Source of the DNA: Gordionus sp. m RMFG-2023 | Lineage: Eukaryota; Nematomorpha; Gordioida; Chordodea; Parachordodidae | Assembly: GCF_954871325.1 (NCBI RefSeq) | Contig: NC_088775.1 | Location: 15,539,561-15,603,560, forward strand | Reading direction: 5' to 3' | Length of the DNA: 64,000 bases | Shown: positions 43,944-56,507 of the stretch, one piece after another | Position numbering within the stretch: position 1 is the stretch's first letter | Layout of the letters: every line of letters begins with the position of its first letter | Notes under the pieces: model-generated | The model's input: the letters and a program-made list of their open reading frames with translations, nothing else | Told to the model about the DNA's origin: nothing | Database searches by the model: none | Made by a program: the position numbers and the translations under genes

Positions 43944-44162
43944 TCTAGTATTGTTAAACGGTTCGATTTGAGATGATTTCTAAAAGCGGCTAACTTAATA
44001 TTTTTCTCAGAAAAATATTATTAGTCTAAATATTTGCTCACAGATTGCACATAGGTTTGGACGATCTATTAACGAAAGCTCGAGGATTAAGCAATATTTT
44101 TCTGGCTAAAATAATGAGCTAGCCATTTTTAAATCGGCTCAAATCGAGCCGTTTAACAATAA
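43944..44162. mobile_element. hAT-like MITE with target duplication, copy 3
   Basis: Left end CTAGTATTGTTAAACGGTTCG matches the complement of the right end (TTATTGTTAAACGGCTCG). Flanks TTAGCTAA (43936-43943) and TAAGCTAA (44163-44170) agree at 7 of 8 bases. Same family as 3599-3798 and 6866-7071. Confidence 0.7.
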
Positions 44163-44508
44163 TAAGCTAAGCAAATCTAATATAAATTTTTTTCAAAAAA
44201 TATCACGCTATTGTATTAACTTATGACATTTATTATCTTGCGGTTTAATATTTTAATGTCTCTATATTGATAAATTAAGTTTAAAAAAAGATGGTATGTG
44301 AGTTATAATTTGTCATAATATTCATTTTAATTTTTTTAAATAAAAATATTAATTTAATTTTGCCCTCTATAAATATGTTTTATATTCTTATATATTTAAT
44401 TTAATGGTTTAACGAATATTGAATCTATCGTATATATACAAGTAAAAGTTAAAAAATATTTATAATCCACAAATTTATTTTTGTAAATGAGATTTTTTTC
44501 CCCTTTTC

Positions 44509-45426
44509 CTATTCTTCAATATTAGGGAGGGGAAAAGCTGAGCCTCTAGCGCATATATATTGAGATGGACATTTGGATGGATTGATACTTCCAGTATTGC
44601 AATAGAAACCTTCTGGACAGGGCTTGCATTTCCATCTACCTTTCTCGTCAGAATAAGTTCCTGATTCGCAATAAAAATATATTTATAATTTTTTAATTAT
44701 AATTTATAAAAATTTGCCTGATTTTAGCTATTTATATGAAGGAGGTCATTACTTAATTATAAATATTAATTGCTTTATTAAATATAATATATATTAACCA
44801 TGTGGACATTGTTCTGGATAAGAAGAAGCGGGAGGACATAAATGCCCCAATGGACATTCGTCAGTTGGAGAAGATTTTGAAAATCCTCTGCAATAACTGC
44901 CAGGTGGGCATTGCGTTGGGAACCAAGATCCAGTGGGACAGTAATAACCTAAAGACAATATTTTATTGTGTATTATGCAATTAGGCATACCTGGAGGACA
45001 TACCCTTTCAACTCTTATTTGAGCAGGACGGGGACAATAGGTACCAGGCGGGCAGGGTGTACAATCCGAGAAGTCTTCTAAATTAGTTCTGTTGGAGAAG
45101 TGTCCTATGGTAATTTAATGAACGAATTTAATATAGTTTTATGAATGAATAATTTAATTTGAATGAAACGACTGAAATTATAATTTAACCGGATGGGCAA
45201 GGATACGGTTTGGAAGAACCTTCCGGGCAATAAAATCCTTGCTCACAGCCTCGAGGAGTGCTTGAACCAGTTGGACAATAATAGCCTGGCAAACACCATT
45301 TTGGTAGCCTATTACCTTCTGGACAAAAATAACCTGGAGGACATGGAATCTGAAAATCTATTGATGCTGGGTCTGGGCAATAATAACCAGCTATACACAT
45401 TTTACCATCAACTGCATTGGACGCAA
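44509..45426 (-). CDS. GCC2/GCC3 cysteine-repeat protein, last four exons
   Basis: The C-terminal part of a protein built of GCC2_GCC3 (ephrin-receptor-like) Cys repeats, usually extracellular modules stabilised by disulfides. Exons on -: 45426-45190, 45104-44991, 44948-44799 and 44660-44509, ending at TAG 44509-44511. Introns are 85, 42 and 138 nt. The donors are GTTAAA, GTATGC and GTTAAT, and every joint is phase 1 inside a Gly codon, as expected for repeat units spread by exon shuffling. Repeats visible: CIAGYYCPDPAS, CPPGYFCPEG, CLPGYYCPTGS, CEQGFYCPEGS, CPPGTYCPRPA, CPPGSYCRGF and CPEGFYCNTGS. About 217 codons are seen. The 5' exon begins behind a CTCAG acceptor, so more exons lie further right. 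No transmembrane segment or anchor follows the last repeat, so this end would be secreted or free. An LTR fossil begins 230 bp upstream, in what must be an intron. Confidence 0.88.
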
Positions 45427-45659
45427 CTGAGATTTAAAAAAATAAATAGATTTATATTATAACTTGAAATCAAAAATGGAAATACTGAAGTATATTTGTA
45501 AATTTTATTATGTATTATGTGTAGAGATGGAAAAAAAAATAAAAACAAGGCTGTAAAATTTATTTTAATTAATTAAGTAAATTTAATTTTTAAATTACCT
45601 TTCAAATTGATTAATAATTATCTAGATAGATTAAAAATATTTTATTTTTTAAAGTACAC

Positions 45660-46547
45660 TGTTAATCGAGATTGACTTTTTAAATTTGTTTAACTTAAAT
45701 TGCTTTTATTTTAAATATGTTAGCCTTTAACCATGTATTTCGTTTAAATTGTTTTTTATAATACATATAATATATACCTTATTTTATATTTATTTTGAGT
45801 ATCATTTTTAGTTTTAGATATATTTATAATAAATAAAACATTTTTTCTAGTCCATACAACACCACCGTTATTGATATATAACATACTGCCCCGCTCTGTA
45901 TGGTAACTTACGCACAATGATATATAAAAATATATCATATATATTGTGCATATGCCGATAAATATAAAAAATAAAAAATTTTTTGGAATTATGTAATAAA
46001 TTATAAATATTATTCGATATAAAGGACACACACAAAGTGTTGCATTTTTGCGTTACAAAAAAATGCATTATTCAAATTGTAAACAAAAATAATGTTTTAT
46101 TAAAATTATATAAAATTATTCGATATAAAGGACACACACAAAGTGTTGCATTTTTGCGTTACAAAAAAATGCCTTATTCAAATTGTAAACAAAAATAATG
46201 TTTTATTAAAATTATTAAGTTATTATTTAGAACCCCGTCTATGTAAATGAGAAAAAAACGCGTGATAATTGTAGATTTTTTCATACTTTAAGAGTTTTAA
46301 CAAGTGGGATGATGAACTTATTATTTTTCGCTTGGAAGACTTTTTAATTTTTACTTTTAAAAATATAATTTTGAATTTTTATTTTTATATATTAATTTTA
46401 TTCTTTTATTTGATTATGTTTTTCACTTTGTGATTGATTATAGTTATTTATTTAATAAAGATTAAGAATCATATTTAGTATATATTTTTATTTTTATTTT
46501 ATATTTACGTTCTTAAGTTCACAATCCAAAAACACCCAATTGTGACA
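45660..46547 (+). mobile_element. Long terminal repeat, copy A (~890 bp)
   Basis: Starts TGTTAATCGAGATTG and ends CAATTGTGACA (TG..CA). Its first ~240 bp match the LTR piece at 53857-54075, and its last ~400 bp match the piece at 49732-50131. It contains a 106-bp direct duplication (46011-46116 and 46117-46222). It lies in an intron of the GCC2/GCC3 gene or just upstream of its known exons. A Ty3/gypsy-type fossil. Confidence 0.75.
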
Positions 46548-47745
46548 ATGATGTTGGAGAGTGTAGGTGCCAGGGCAATTACAACTTTTCAGTCTAATGC
46601 AAATCAATATATACGGTGGGACAAGGAGACGTGTCAAACTGTATTTTAATAAAAAAAAAATCCAGAAGAACGTAAGAAAAATATGTAAATAAAAGTAGGA
46701 AAAATTAGAGAAGTATTCTAAAAAGAAGAAAATTTATCTTTTAAAATAAAAATTGGATAAAAAAGAGATTTCGATTTATTTTTAAAGATATAGGTTGAAA
46801 AAGAAAAATTATTTTGATAAGATTATGTTACAAAATCATGTAGGAATATAATATCTAAAATTAAAAACAAAGAATTATAAAGGTAGCATTCATAGTAGAT
46901 AAGATATAAAGAAGTTTATGTTTAGTTATTTAAAGGTGATAATTAGGAATTTTATATTTAGAAGTTACTGGTAAACTAAAACCATTTGAATTTTGAAACT
47001 AATAGAGACTATGATATTTTAGATTTTAAAATTATCATAAATTGATCACTAGAAATAACTATGATAAAGAAAAAGAAAAAGAAATTGCGAAGATTAAAAT
47101 TAAACTAATAGTTTGCTAAGATATAATAATTTAAAAATTCGGCGAATAAGATTAGAATATAAATTTATTGTTAGAAAATAGTTGATGTTTAATTAAATTC
47201 TTATTGAAGATTTACGTTTAACTTTTATTTTAAGGGCTGCGAGAGATAAAACAGCCTCAAGGATTTGTGAATGTAGTATAATATTAGGTTGTAGATTAAA
47301 ATCTTCATAAAGAGAAACGGCTTTCGTCATTAGAAAATTTATGCCGCAATCGAGCTCAATTAGAGATCGGTTTTTATTTTTTTGAATCAAATAAGATTTT
47401 AAGGCAATTAGGCAACGCTATTCTAATAATAGTAAAAAGATAGAGAAATACTAAAAAAGAAATGATAAGATTTATTTAAAATTTTTTTAATAGGTTTTAG
47501 ATATAAGAAAATATCGTGCAGAATGAAGAAATAATTTTTTTAATACTTCGGAAGAGAAAAAGATATTTTTTTGATTAAAATAAGACTAGTTACAGGAGTG
47601 TAAAATGTAAAAAAAAAAAGTAGGAGAATTCAAAATTTTTTTTAAAAGAAGAATTTTAGTATAATATAGTGATATTGAAATAAAAAGTACGTTTTTTTTA
47701 AACAAGTTGTGCTAGAATTAGAGAATCATAATTTTGTGTTTTAAA

Positions 47746-48050
47746 ATTGATGATAGACATAATTGTGAGAATCATAATTTATAAAGCAACAAATTGATGA
47801 TAGACACAATTATGAGAATCATATTTTCAGATAGAATAAAATTGATGAAAGAGACATAATTGTGAGAATCATAATTTATAAAGGAACAAATTGATGATAG
47901 ACACAATTATGAGAATCATAATTTCTGATGGAATGAAATTGATGATAGACATAATTATAAGAATCATATTTTCAGATAGAATGAAATTGATGATAGACAT
48001 AATTATGAGAATCATTTTTCAGATAGAATAAAATTGATAATAGACATAAT
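47746..48050. repeat. Seven tandem copies of a ~48-bp unit inside the LTR derivative
   Basis: ATTGATGATAGAC-type starts recur at 47746, 47793, 47841, 47890, 47938, 47986 and 48033, spacing 47-49 bp. Each is followed by ATAATTRTGAGAATCATA, and alternate units carry TTTCAGATAGAATAAA. Non-coding. Confidence 0.85.
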
Positions 48051-48879
48051 CGATTTGTTTTTTAACAAGTCTGCGAGAGTTATGAGAATCATAATTTTGG
48101 TGTGTTGAGAAACAACGAGACTTACGAGAAGATAAGTCAGTTGGTGAAAAAGAATAAAAAAGATATTTATTCCAGTTGTTTTTGAACAATGGACGTGAAC
48201 ATCATAAAGAAGAAAAGAAACAGATATTTTAGTTTTCTTTAAAGAACAGGCGTGTACCACAAGATTACAAGAAATTTTTTAAAACTTTAGAACTAAAATT
48301 TTTTTTAGATTCAAGATATTCAAGAGAATTTTAGATATAGATTCAACGGTAGATAGATATGTTTGACAAAGGGTGTGGATTGATAGCTAAAAGACGATTA
48401 CCTACAAATGGCTCAAGGAAGATATGGATTTGGGCTAGATTGAGGGTAGAGGGATGATAGAATTTGACATAATGGTATAATTAATTTAGCATATTTTGAC
48501 GATGTATTATAATTTTAAAATTTAATTTGGAGAAAAAAGTGAGCAAATATTTCGAAGTTAAGAAATTTAATAGATAAGGCAAGGAAGAATTAGATTAGAG
48601 GCGATAACCTTAAGAAGAAGTGGACATATGATATATTCGGTGTAGTTCAAATTTGAGAATAAATGTAAGAAAAAGGGATAAAATATTTCAGAAGTTGTAA
48701 AGATTTAAATAGATTATTTTAGGTGGAAGTAGATTAGATGATCTGAAACGGTGAGACCAAGATCAAGTGAGAATAAAGACAAAGACGATATCTAGGAACT
48801 TTCGTAAGATCTATACGGTTACAAGAATTAGATGCCTAGAACTTCAAAGATAAGCGACTAGATAAAACAAAGGGTCAAG

Positions 48880-49260
48880 ACGTTCGAGCTGCAATCGTTA
48901 ATCGCTGACTATTATAGCCAAGTTTTAACTGAAACTCTAGTCTAAGATACGAAAGTCGACGATATAGAGACAAGAATTCGTGGAAACAATAGTAATCTCA
49001 GACAAATTATCGCCAATCATTTACCGAGAAAAAGCGTTAATCAATTACATGAGAACATTTTAAAAAAGAAACTAGACAGAACAAATGTTCTTAACATTCA
49101 TGCTGCAATCGTTAATAACTTACTAAATTGTTGACGGAAACTTTAGTCTAAGATACGAAAGTTGATGATCATAGAGACCAGAATTCTTGGTAACAATCGT
49201 TAATAACAGACAAATTATCGTCAAACGTTTATAGAGTTAAAGAGCCACGGTTAATACAGA
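48880..49260. repeat. Diverged ~240-bp direct repeat
   Basis: GCTGCAATCGTTAAT, TAGTCTAAGATACGAAAGT, AGAATTC.TGG and CAGACAAATTATCG occur in the same order near 48890-49005 and near 49110-49225. A partial third start (GCTACAATCGTTA) lies near 49310. Confidence 0.65.
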
Positions 49261-49731
49261 AGAAGGTTAGAAATTGGCGACTAACAAGAACAACTGGTCA
49301 ATGCTGTCAAGCTACAATCGTTACCAGATAATATGCTAATCATTAATTACAGCAACTGTTAGAAACAAACAAAGACTAGGATAATTTACCAAAGGAATTA
49401 AAACTAAATATAATTAAAAAGAGACTACAAGAATTCATCATGAATCGTGATAACAGGATTGAATCGAGTTCCTCAATTGCCTATAGAGATCAGAGATAAA
49501 GAGCTATACCAAGAGTTGACAAGAAACAGAAGATAGAAATCAAGAAGCTGTAATTGGATACGAACGGTCTTAGAAACTAAGAATACTAGACAAGGAACAG
49601 CCGTCGTTAGAAATTAGAAGACATTAAAGATTAAGAAGAATAGATTTGATGGAGATACAAGATCTGTAAAGTCGAAATCGAATGAAGTTGGTCATTCGCT
49701 GATTGGTGGGTCTAACTTAAGTGGAAGGGGA

Positions 49732-52700
49732 TGCATTTTTGCGTTACAAAAAAATGCATTATTTAAATTGTAAATAAAAATAATGTTTTATTAAAATTAT
49801 GTTATTATTCAGATCCCCGTCTATGTAAATGAGAAAAATACGCGTGATAATTGTAGATTTTTTCATACTTTAAGAGTTTTAACAAGTGGGATGATGAACT
49901 TTTTATTTTTCGCTTGGAAGACTTTTTAATTTTTACTTTTAAAAATATAATTTTGAATTTTTATTTTTATATATTAATTTTATTTTTCTTTTATTTTGAT
50001 TATGTTTTTCACTTTGTGATTGATTATAGTTATTTATTTAATAAAGATTAAGAATCATATTTAGTATATATTTTTATTTTTATTTTATATTTAGGTTCTT
50101 AAGTACATAATCCAAAAAATCAATTGTGACAGTAAAAAATTTTTTAAGATGACTTCACAACGGCAATATATATCTTTATGCTAATTTAAATAAAGTTTTA
50201 AAATAAAAATTTGCAATTTGGATAAAAAAAAATGTGACAATATTTATCTTTGCTAATTTAAATAAAGTTTTAAAATAAAAATCTGCATTATGGATGATAA
50301 AATTAGCATATCGTCCAATAGGGAACTTAAGTTCCCAAAATTGGAGGGGTGCTTGACGGACACTTATTTGGAGAGACTTGACGATTATTTCTCTCAAACA
50401 ATTTTATCCGACTCAGTAAAAATTGAAACATTGATGAGCAATTTATCTGATGACCTATACGATAAAATTAAGTCATTATGTACTAAGGTAGATAACAAAG
50501 ATTATAAAATTATTATTAAAAAATTAAAATTTTTATTACCCAGTCAAGATGTTTGAATATTGACTGGGAAGTTTAACCTTGCTTCACAAGGTGTTAAGGA
50601 ATCTTTTTTGGATTGGTTTTTTAGACTGTCTAAGTTAAGTAGACAATGTAATTTTATTAATGATGATCGCATAAAAGAAAAATTGAGAACATCTAGTTTA
50701 AATGACAATATAAAAAATAAATTAAATAAAAATATTAACTACACATTAGACGAAATGATTGAAATAGGAAGAAAATAAGATAGTATTAACATTAAATCAG
50801 AAAGTGACAATGTTAATTATGTTCTTAGGGGATAAAAAATTTAATAAAAATAATGACAATAATAGAAATAATGATAAGAATTTAGACATCCAAAGTACTT
50901 CTAATAGGAATGAGATTAATAATAACTATAATAGACCTAAGTATTACTCGAGGCAAAATTTTTACAGTAGGAATAGAAATTATGGTGATAGCAATTTTAG
51001 TAATGTTAACGATAACAGGAACAGGAATTTTAATATTAGAAACAATAACAATTATAATAATAATAACTATAGAAATAATCAGTATAATGATGGTAACTAT
51101 CAAAATTACAATTATCGGTATAACAATATCAACAGAAACTTTCATAATAATAATTATCAATCTTATAACAACAACTATGGTAGGAACAACGGAGACAAAT
51201 TCAATGTGACGATCAAAATCATAATAATTACCGATCTTATAACAACAATTCAAATAATTATGAAGGAAACAACAGGTGGCATAATAATGATAACCAAAAA
51301 AACAAATCGAATATGACGATCGTAATCTGTGGAAGGATTTTAATCAAAAAAAACAAATCCAGTATGATAATCAAAACTTCTACGATAGCAATAATTGTAA
51401 TATGAACATTGAAGAAGTTGGAGAAAATAAAGTTGGCACTACCAAAGACAATAATGAGAATGATTTCAATGTCAACAACCTGGCTGAAAATACAGACAAA
51501 AATGATGACAATGCTTTTATGACTACTTTGAAATTAAATAATGTTACTACAACTATGCAGGTTGACACTGGATCAAAGTATACCATCATACTTCATGATA
51601 TGGCTAAAAAAATTGGCATAAGTGAAATGAAGAAATCCAGTTTGCGGCTTACAGCCTACGACGGAAACTTGATTAAAATCATCGGGAAAACTCAAGTTAA
51701 AGTAAGTTGTGAAGGAATCACTAAATATTTACTAGCAGTAGTTGTGGAGTCGAGAAAGAACGCGTTATTAGGAAGAATCTGAATCAATGCCTTTAAAAAT
51801 ATTATAAATAAATTCATAGGAAATGTCGACACCAATTATGAAGACGAAATCAATAAAATTATTAAAGATTGTGAATCCAAATTGACTAGCGAATCAATTA
51901 ACAAAGTAAATGTCAAATTACATTTAAGATGTGACGTCCAACCTAAAATAACCGTATTCAAAGATTGATCTTGTGGGCGAAGAACTGAATAGATGGAAAA
52001 ACACGAAAAAATTATTGAGCCTGTAAGTAATGTGCGATGGACGAGTCCTATAACCTCCGTATACAAAGATGATGGGAGCATCAGGCTTTGCGCAGATTTT
52101 AAAGACACTATAAACCCAGCTCTCGAAGACTTTAGATACCCACTTCCACGTATAAATGATCTTATAGTTAAACTTTCAGAAGGAAAAAAATTTACCAAAA
52201 TCGATTTCAAAAAGGCTTTTCTACAAGTTCCGATCGATAAAAATAGCAGAAATTTTTTAACTATATCCACATATAAGGGATACTACCAATTTACCAGACT
52301 TCCTTTTGGGTTGAAAACTTCATCTGCTATATTCCAACAAATCATGGATCAAATTTTCGATGATATGTAAGATGTTATATTTTATATTGATGACTTATTA
52401 ATAACTGGAAATAACGATGAAGAACATTTAAACAACATCAAAAAGTGTTTGAGAGAATATTATCGTACGGGTTAGTACCTAACTTCGCCAAAAGTTTATT
52501 TTTTAAAAATAAAGTGAGGTTCCTGGGTCATGATATTGACGCCAAGGGGATTCATGCTAATCACGGCAAAATTGAAGCAATAATTAATATGCCAGAACCA
52601 AAATCAGCTACTGAATTATCAACATTTCTGGGAATGGCTGGCTACTATAGAAACAATTTTGCAGAAATAGCCGATCCTCTATATAAAATCGTCAACAAAG

Positions 52701-54075
52701 AAAAATGGGCTTGGAACTTAGAATACTCTTAAAGTTTTAATGATCTTAAGAAGTTGATTAGTCTTCCTCCTGCTTTGACATATTTTAACCCTGAATTACC
52801 TATAGGGATAGCCACTGACGCATCTAAATGTGGTTTAGGAGCCGTATTATTTCATACTGAAAAAGACGGTAAAGGAAAACCTATAGCTTACGCGTCGAAC
52901 TTTATTAAAATCCGAATTGAATTATACCAATATTGAGCGTGAGGCTCTCGCTATTATGTTCGCTATAAAGAGGTTGGAATACTTAATCGGCACAAAATTT
53001 ACAACTATTACTGACCATAAACCTCTTGTTCACATCTTTACCAAGGGTCTTAAGGATAATAGTACCATGTCCTTAAGACTGCAGAAGTGGAATATAACAT
53101 TAGGAGGATATGATTTTAATATAAAGTATAAAGCAGGTAAATACAATGTTGTTCTTGGCTGCCTTTCAAGATTACCACAAGAAATTAATGATGATGTTAT
53201 TGAAAATATTGAAATTGAAACATTTGCATACCATTACTCTCCTAAGAAGGACGGAAGTGTGGACAAAAATGTTAAAACTAATGATAAAAATATTGTAACA
53301 CCGATTCCTAGACCGATACGAAGTAGACAAAAACCTGTTTATCTAAAAGATTATATAACTTAAAATATTAAAATATGTAAAAATAAATTAAATACTAAAA
53401 CACGAAAAATTAAATTAAATACTAAAACGCGAAAAAAAAAATAAATTGGAAAACGCAAAATAAAAATAAAAATGCTAAAAATATCATATAAAAAATAAAA
53501 ACGCTAAAAATATTATCTAACAATCTTGTTGATTTATCATCCTTTTATTATTCTAACATCCAAATTTGATCAATTCTCTGATTATTCATATATCCCAACA
53601 TCCTATACGATAATAATAATGATAATAGAAATTTTGAAAAATTGATAATAATGACCACTGAGTACTATAAGCAAGCTACATGACAAAATCATGATTTATA
53701 ACTTACGATAAGGACATCAAGCTTACGATTTAAACAAGCCAATGATTAAGACGACTTACGCAACAACTTGACAATCAAAATGATAAATCATTTGGACAAC
53801 AAGCTTTCTATGACAGCTCAGATGGATTATGGGAAGGTTTTTCAGAAGAAGTGGAATGTTAATCGAGATTGACTTTTTAAATTTGTTTAACTTAAATTGC
53901 TTTTATTTTAAACATGTTAGCCTTTAACCATGTATTTCGTTTACATTGTTTTTTTTATAATACATATATATATATATACCTTATTTTATATTTATTCTAG
54001 TTTTAGATATATTTATAGTAAATAAAACATTTATTCTTGTCCATATAACACCACCGTTATTGATATATAACATAC
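49732..54075 (+). mobile_element. Ty3/gypsy-type LTR retrotransposon fossil with coding region
   Basis: LTR copy B (49732-50131), a leader with a 72-bp direct duplication (about 50178-50285), then coding remains on +: a gag-like part from 50290 with a very Asn-rich stretch to about 51300; an aspartic protease (VDTGSKYTII, near 51560); a reverse transcriptase (about 51990-52730) with YPLPRI, FLQVPID, LPFGLKTS and YIDDLL; and RNase H with ATDASKCGLGAV and ITDHKPLVHIF. A C-terminal pol-like tail ends at 53363. I recognise no integrase core. A polypurine-like tract (GAAGAAGTGGAA) precedes LTR piece C. The coding region is broken at several places (about five or more), so it is a fossil. The order protease-RT-RNase H and the motifs place it in Ty3/gypsy (Metaviridae). 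Confidence 0.85.
53857..54075 (+). mobile_element. Long terminal repeat piece C
   Basis: Starts TGTTAATCGAGATTG and follows the first ~240 bp of LTR copy A closely, then stops matching after AACATAC. It is the 3' LTR remnant of the coding element. The few differences from copy A suggest moderate age. Confidence 0.7.
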
Positions 54076-55264
54076 ACACATAATATTAATATCTAATTTA
54101 TAACTATAGACCGGTTTCGATCTTGTTAGGTTTCATAGCGTAATCACTTTTGATATCATTTTATGTACAATGATATATATATATAACCACCAGAATTTAA
54201 TTATTTAGGGCTATGGTCAGGTTTGGGCAGGTTACTCTAGAAAAATAACGGTTACCGTTACTCAAGAAAAAAATATAACGGTCAGGTTACTCTCTTGCCT
54301 CAAAAAAGTTAACGGTTACGTTACAAGTATTCAGAACATGTAATGGATACAAAAGCTTTTCGTTACATTAAAAAAATTCTTAATCATTCATTTTTGCAAG
54401 TCATCTATTATAATAATCATCAAAAAACCTCAATATTTAACCAATGGTGTTATTTTATAAAGTATTTAGCCAATAGTATTCTTTTAAAAAATATTTGTCT
54501 AATGATAATCATCATAGCAATTTTAACCCAATAGTAATTCCCATGTGATTTATAATATGGCGAATATACTCAACACAATATCCATATCAAATTTGCCATT
54601 GCAGGTAAAATATTCTTTTTTCAAGAAATTTTATTTAGATAATATTTTTAAAATATTTGTTGCTGAACACCAAAGTAAACACTATTTATTTCAGTATATC
54701 CGAAGAATAGGCAAGTTTAAATTCTTCAATTATTTTATTTTTGATGTGTAAACTATCAATAGAGTCTATGACATCTGGGCTGAATCAAGGAAAGTTGGCT
54801 TCAAAGTTAAACTTCAATTATTTTATTGATGAGATCACAAATACCAAGGTAAAAATTCATATATTTTGATGGAATGGATAAAAATTATGGTAAAATAATT
54901 TGTTTTTTGAACCAGTAATATCAGGATCTTTATATAAAACCATACAATCAAAATAACTCTTAATTCCATTTATAATCTTGAAAACGTTTTAAAGGATCAT
55001 GTTGGATGAATTGATTAATTTTGTTAATGGAATAATATATTTTTATCAATAAGTAATTAGGGAGATAGAATAATCTAATATTAACTATAATTTATTTTTA
55101 GGTTAAAATTCTAAATTTTTTTATATAAATAGATTAGTATATTCTTAAATAATCAATCTATCAAAAAAATTATTTGTGACAAAAATGGAGATAGAATAAC
55201 CTCTAACTCAGGTGATAAAATATTTTAATGATTGAAAATGGTTTAACATTTCAATAAGAGATCT

Positions 55265-55650
55265 TCATGGGGAGGCTTGCGGCCCACGGGGTGCCAGGTA
55301 TAATTTATTTACTAATGTGCCTGGGCCAGGATTGGGTTTTTGATAAAAAGCCTAAAAAATTTTCATTTAAATTTAGCCTATTAAACTGTGACAAACTTTA
55401 AAATATATTTCATTTTTTTTCTTCTAATGATAATAAATTTCAGTATTGCAAACAAAGTGATTGCCAAAATACACTTAAATATTGTTATGTTCATTTGAAG
55501 CAATAAATTAAATTTTTGGATAAGAGCTTGAGCAAAATTGTTCAAACTTATGATGGGCTAAGGCTTGAATTTTTTATTAAATATGGAATGGGCTTGCAAA
55601 TTATTTTTACTGATGACCTGGGCTGGAGGCTGATGAATAAATCAAGGCCC
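55265..55650. mobile_element. GGGCC-rich MITE-like island
   Basis: GGCTTGCGGCCCACGGGG, CCTGGGCCAGG, ATGGGCTAAGGCTTG, ATGGGCTTGC and CCTGGGCTGGAGG are spaced through AT-rich DNA, and CAAGGCCCGTG near 55646 mirrors the start. It is related in style to the islands at 16815 and 27240. Confidence 0.4.
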
Positions 55651-55937
55651 GTGAAAGTCACTAATTTCAATAACTGAATTTTTTCATTTCCCATCTAACT
55701 TTATTTGAAATTAAAGGAATGGGCAAACCATAGATATGCCTTATTTAAATCATTTGCAAAAGAATTTTTGATAATTGCTGGATTCAAGAAATTGTTGGAC
55801 ACAAAATAAAGAAAGCCATTGTGAAGTGTATATATGGAGGAAATATTAATCCATTTTTTTTAGCATAAATAACAATTGCCTTAAGTTTGCATAAATTTTA
55901 GGGATTTTTTAAGAATCTGTTATCAAAAATATAAGTT

Positions 55938-56507
55938 ACTAGCTGATAGCCCGTCAAGAATGACGGGGAATCAGAATTTTCTTCTTTATTCAATGAAGGA
56001 TTAAAAATAGATTTTACCTTTATCTGATGATAATCAGAAATTTTTCTATCTTATGAGATGTGATTCAAAAACTTATATTTATTTAGATGAGGGGTTATTC
56101 TGAAATTCTCCATTATTTTTTATAAAATATGTTTATGAAGTATATGGTTAGTAATTTTAATTTATGTGCACAATAAAAAATCTTTTAAACTAAATTTTTA
56201 TTCATTTGTATTTGTAATTTGTAATATAAAAAATATATTCTTGCTAGAACTTTATAAGACACGAAAACTTCTGATTTATTCATCATCAAATAAAGGTAAA
56301 ATTTATTATTCATCCACCATTGAATAAAGAAGTCTTAAAAATCTGTAAAAATTATATTTATGTGCTCAATCTATCTATTAAATTATCATCAAATACCCAT
56401 GTGAAAGCAATTCTTGAATCTGCCATCTGAGGGTTTTTCCAAAAAAAATCATTGAGTAAAGAAGAAAATTCTGATTCCCCATCATTCTAGACGGGTTATC
56501 ATCTAGT
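55938..56507. mobile_element. 570-bp MITE with ~57-bp terminal inverted repeats
   Basis: The left end ACTAGCTGATAGCCCGTCAA continues through GACGGGGAATCAGAATTTTC. The complemented right end is ACTAGATGATAACCCGTCTA and continues in the same way for about 57 bp with few mismatches. No ORF. The target duplication is unclear (T/TA-rich flanks), so the superfamily is open; a Tc1/mariner relation is possible. Confidence 0.8.

Larger units (their letters stand above)
46548..49731 (+). mobile_element. Non-coding internal region of a large LTR derivative
   Basis: About 3.2 kb between LTR copies A and B. It has no readable gag or pol, is purine-rich on +, and ends in a polypurine-like tract (GTGGAAGGGGA) directly before LTR B. 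This organisation (LTR, long non-coding interior, polypurine tract, LTR) fits a large retrotransposon derivative that would depend on a coding relative. Tandem repeats lie at 47746-48050 and about 48880-49260. Confidence 0.6.

Noticed and set aside
44802-45462. + strand ORFs of 60 and 89 codons over the Cys-repeat gene
   Set aside because: Antisense of the GCC2/GCC3 exons, whose splice sites and Cys spacing are clear on -.
45438-46068. - strand ORFs of 91 and 66 codons
   Set aside because: They lie in the LTR and its duplicated segment; no coding signature.
50882-51253. 123-codon - strand ORF and a 99-codon + strand ORF over the Asn-rich gag-like region
   Set aside because: They are shadows of the AAT/AAC-rich coding text in another frame; Ile/Val strings without motifs.
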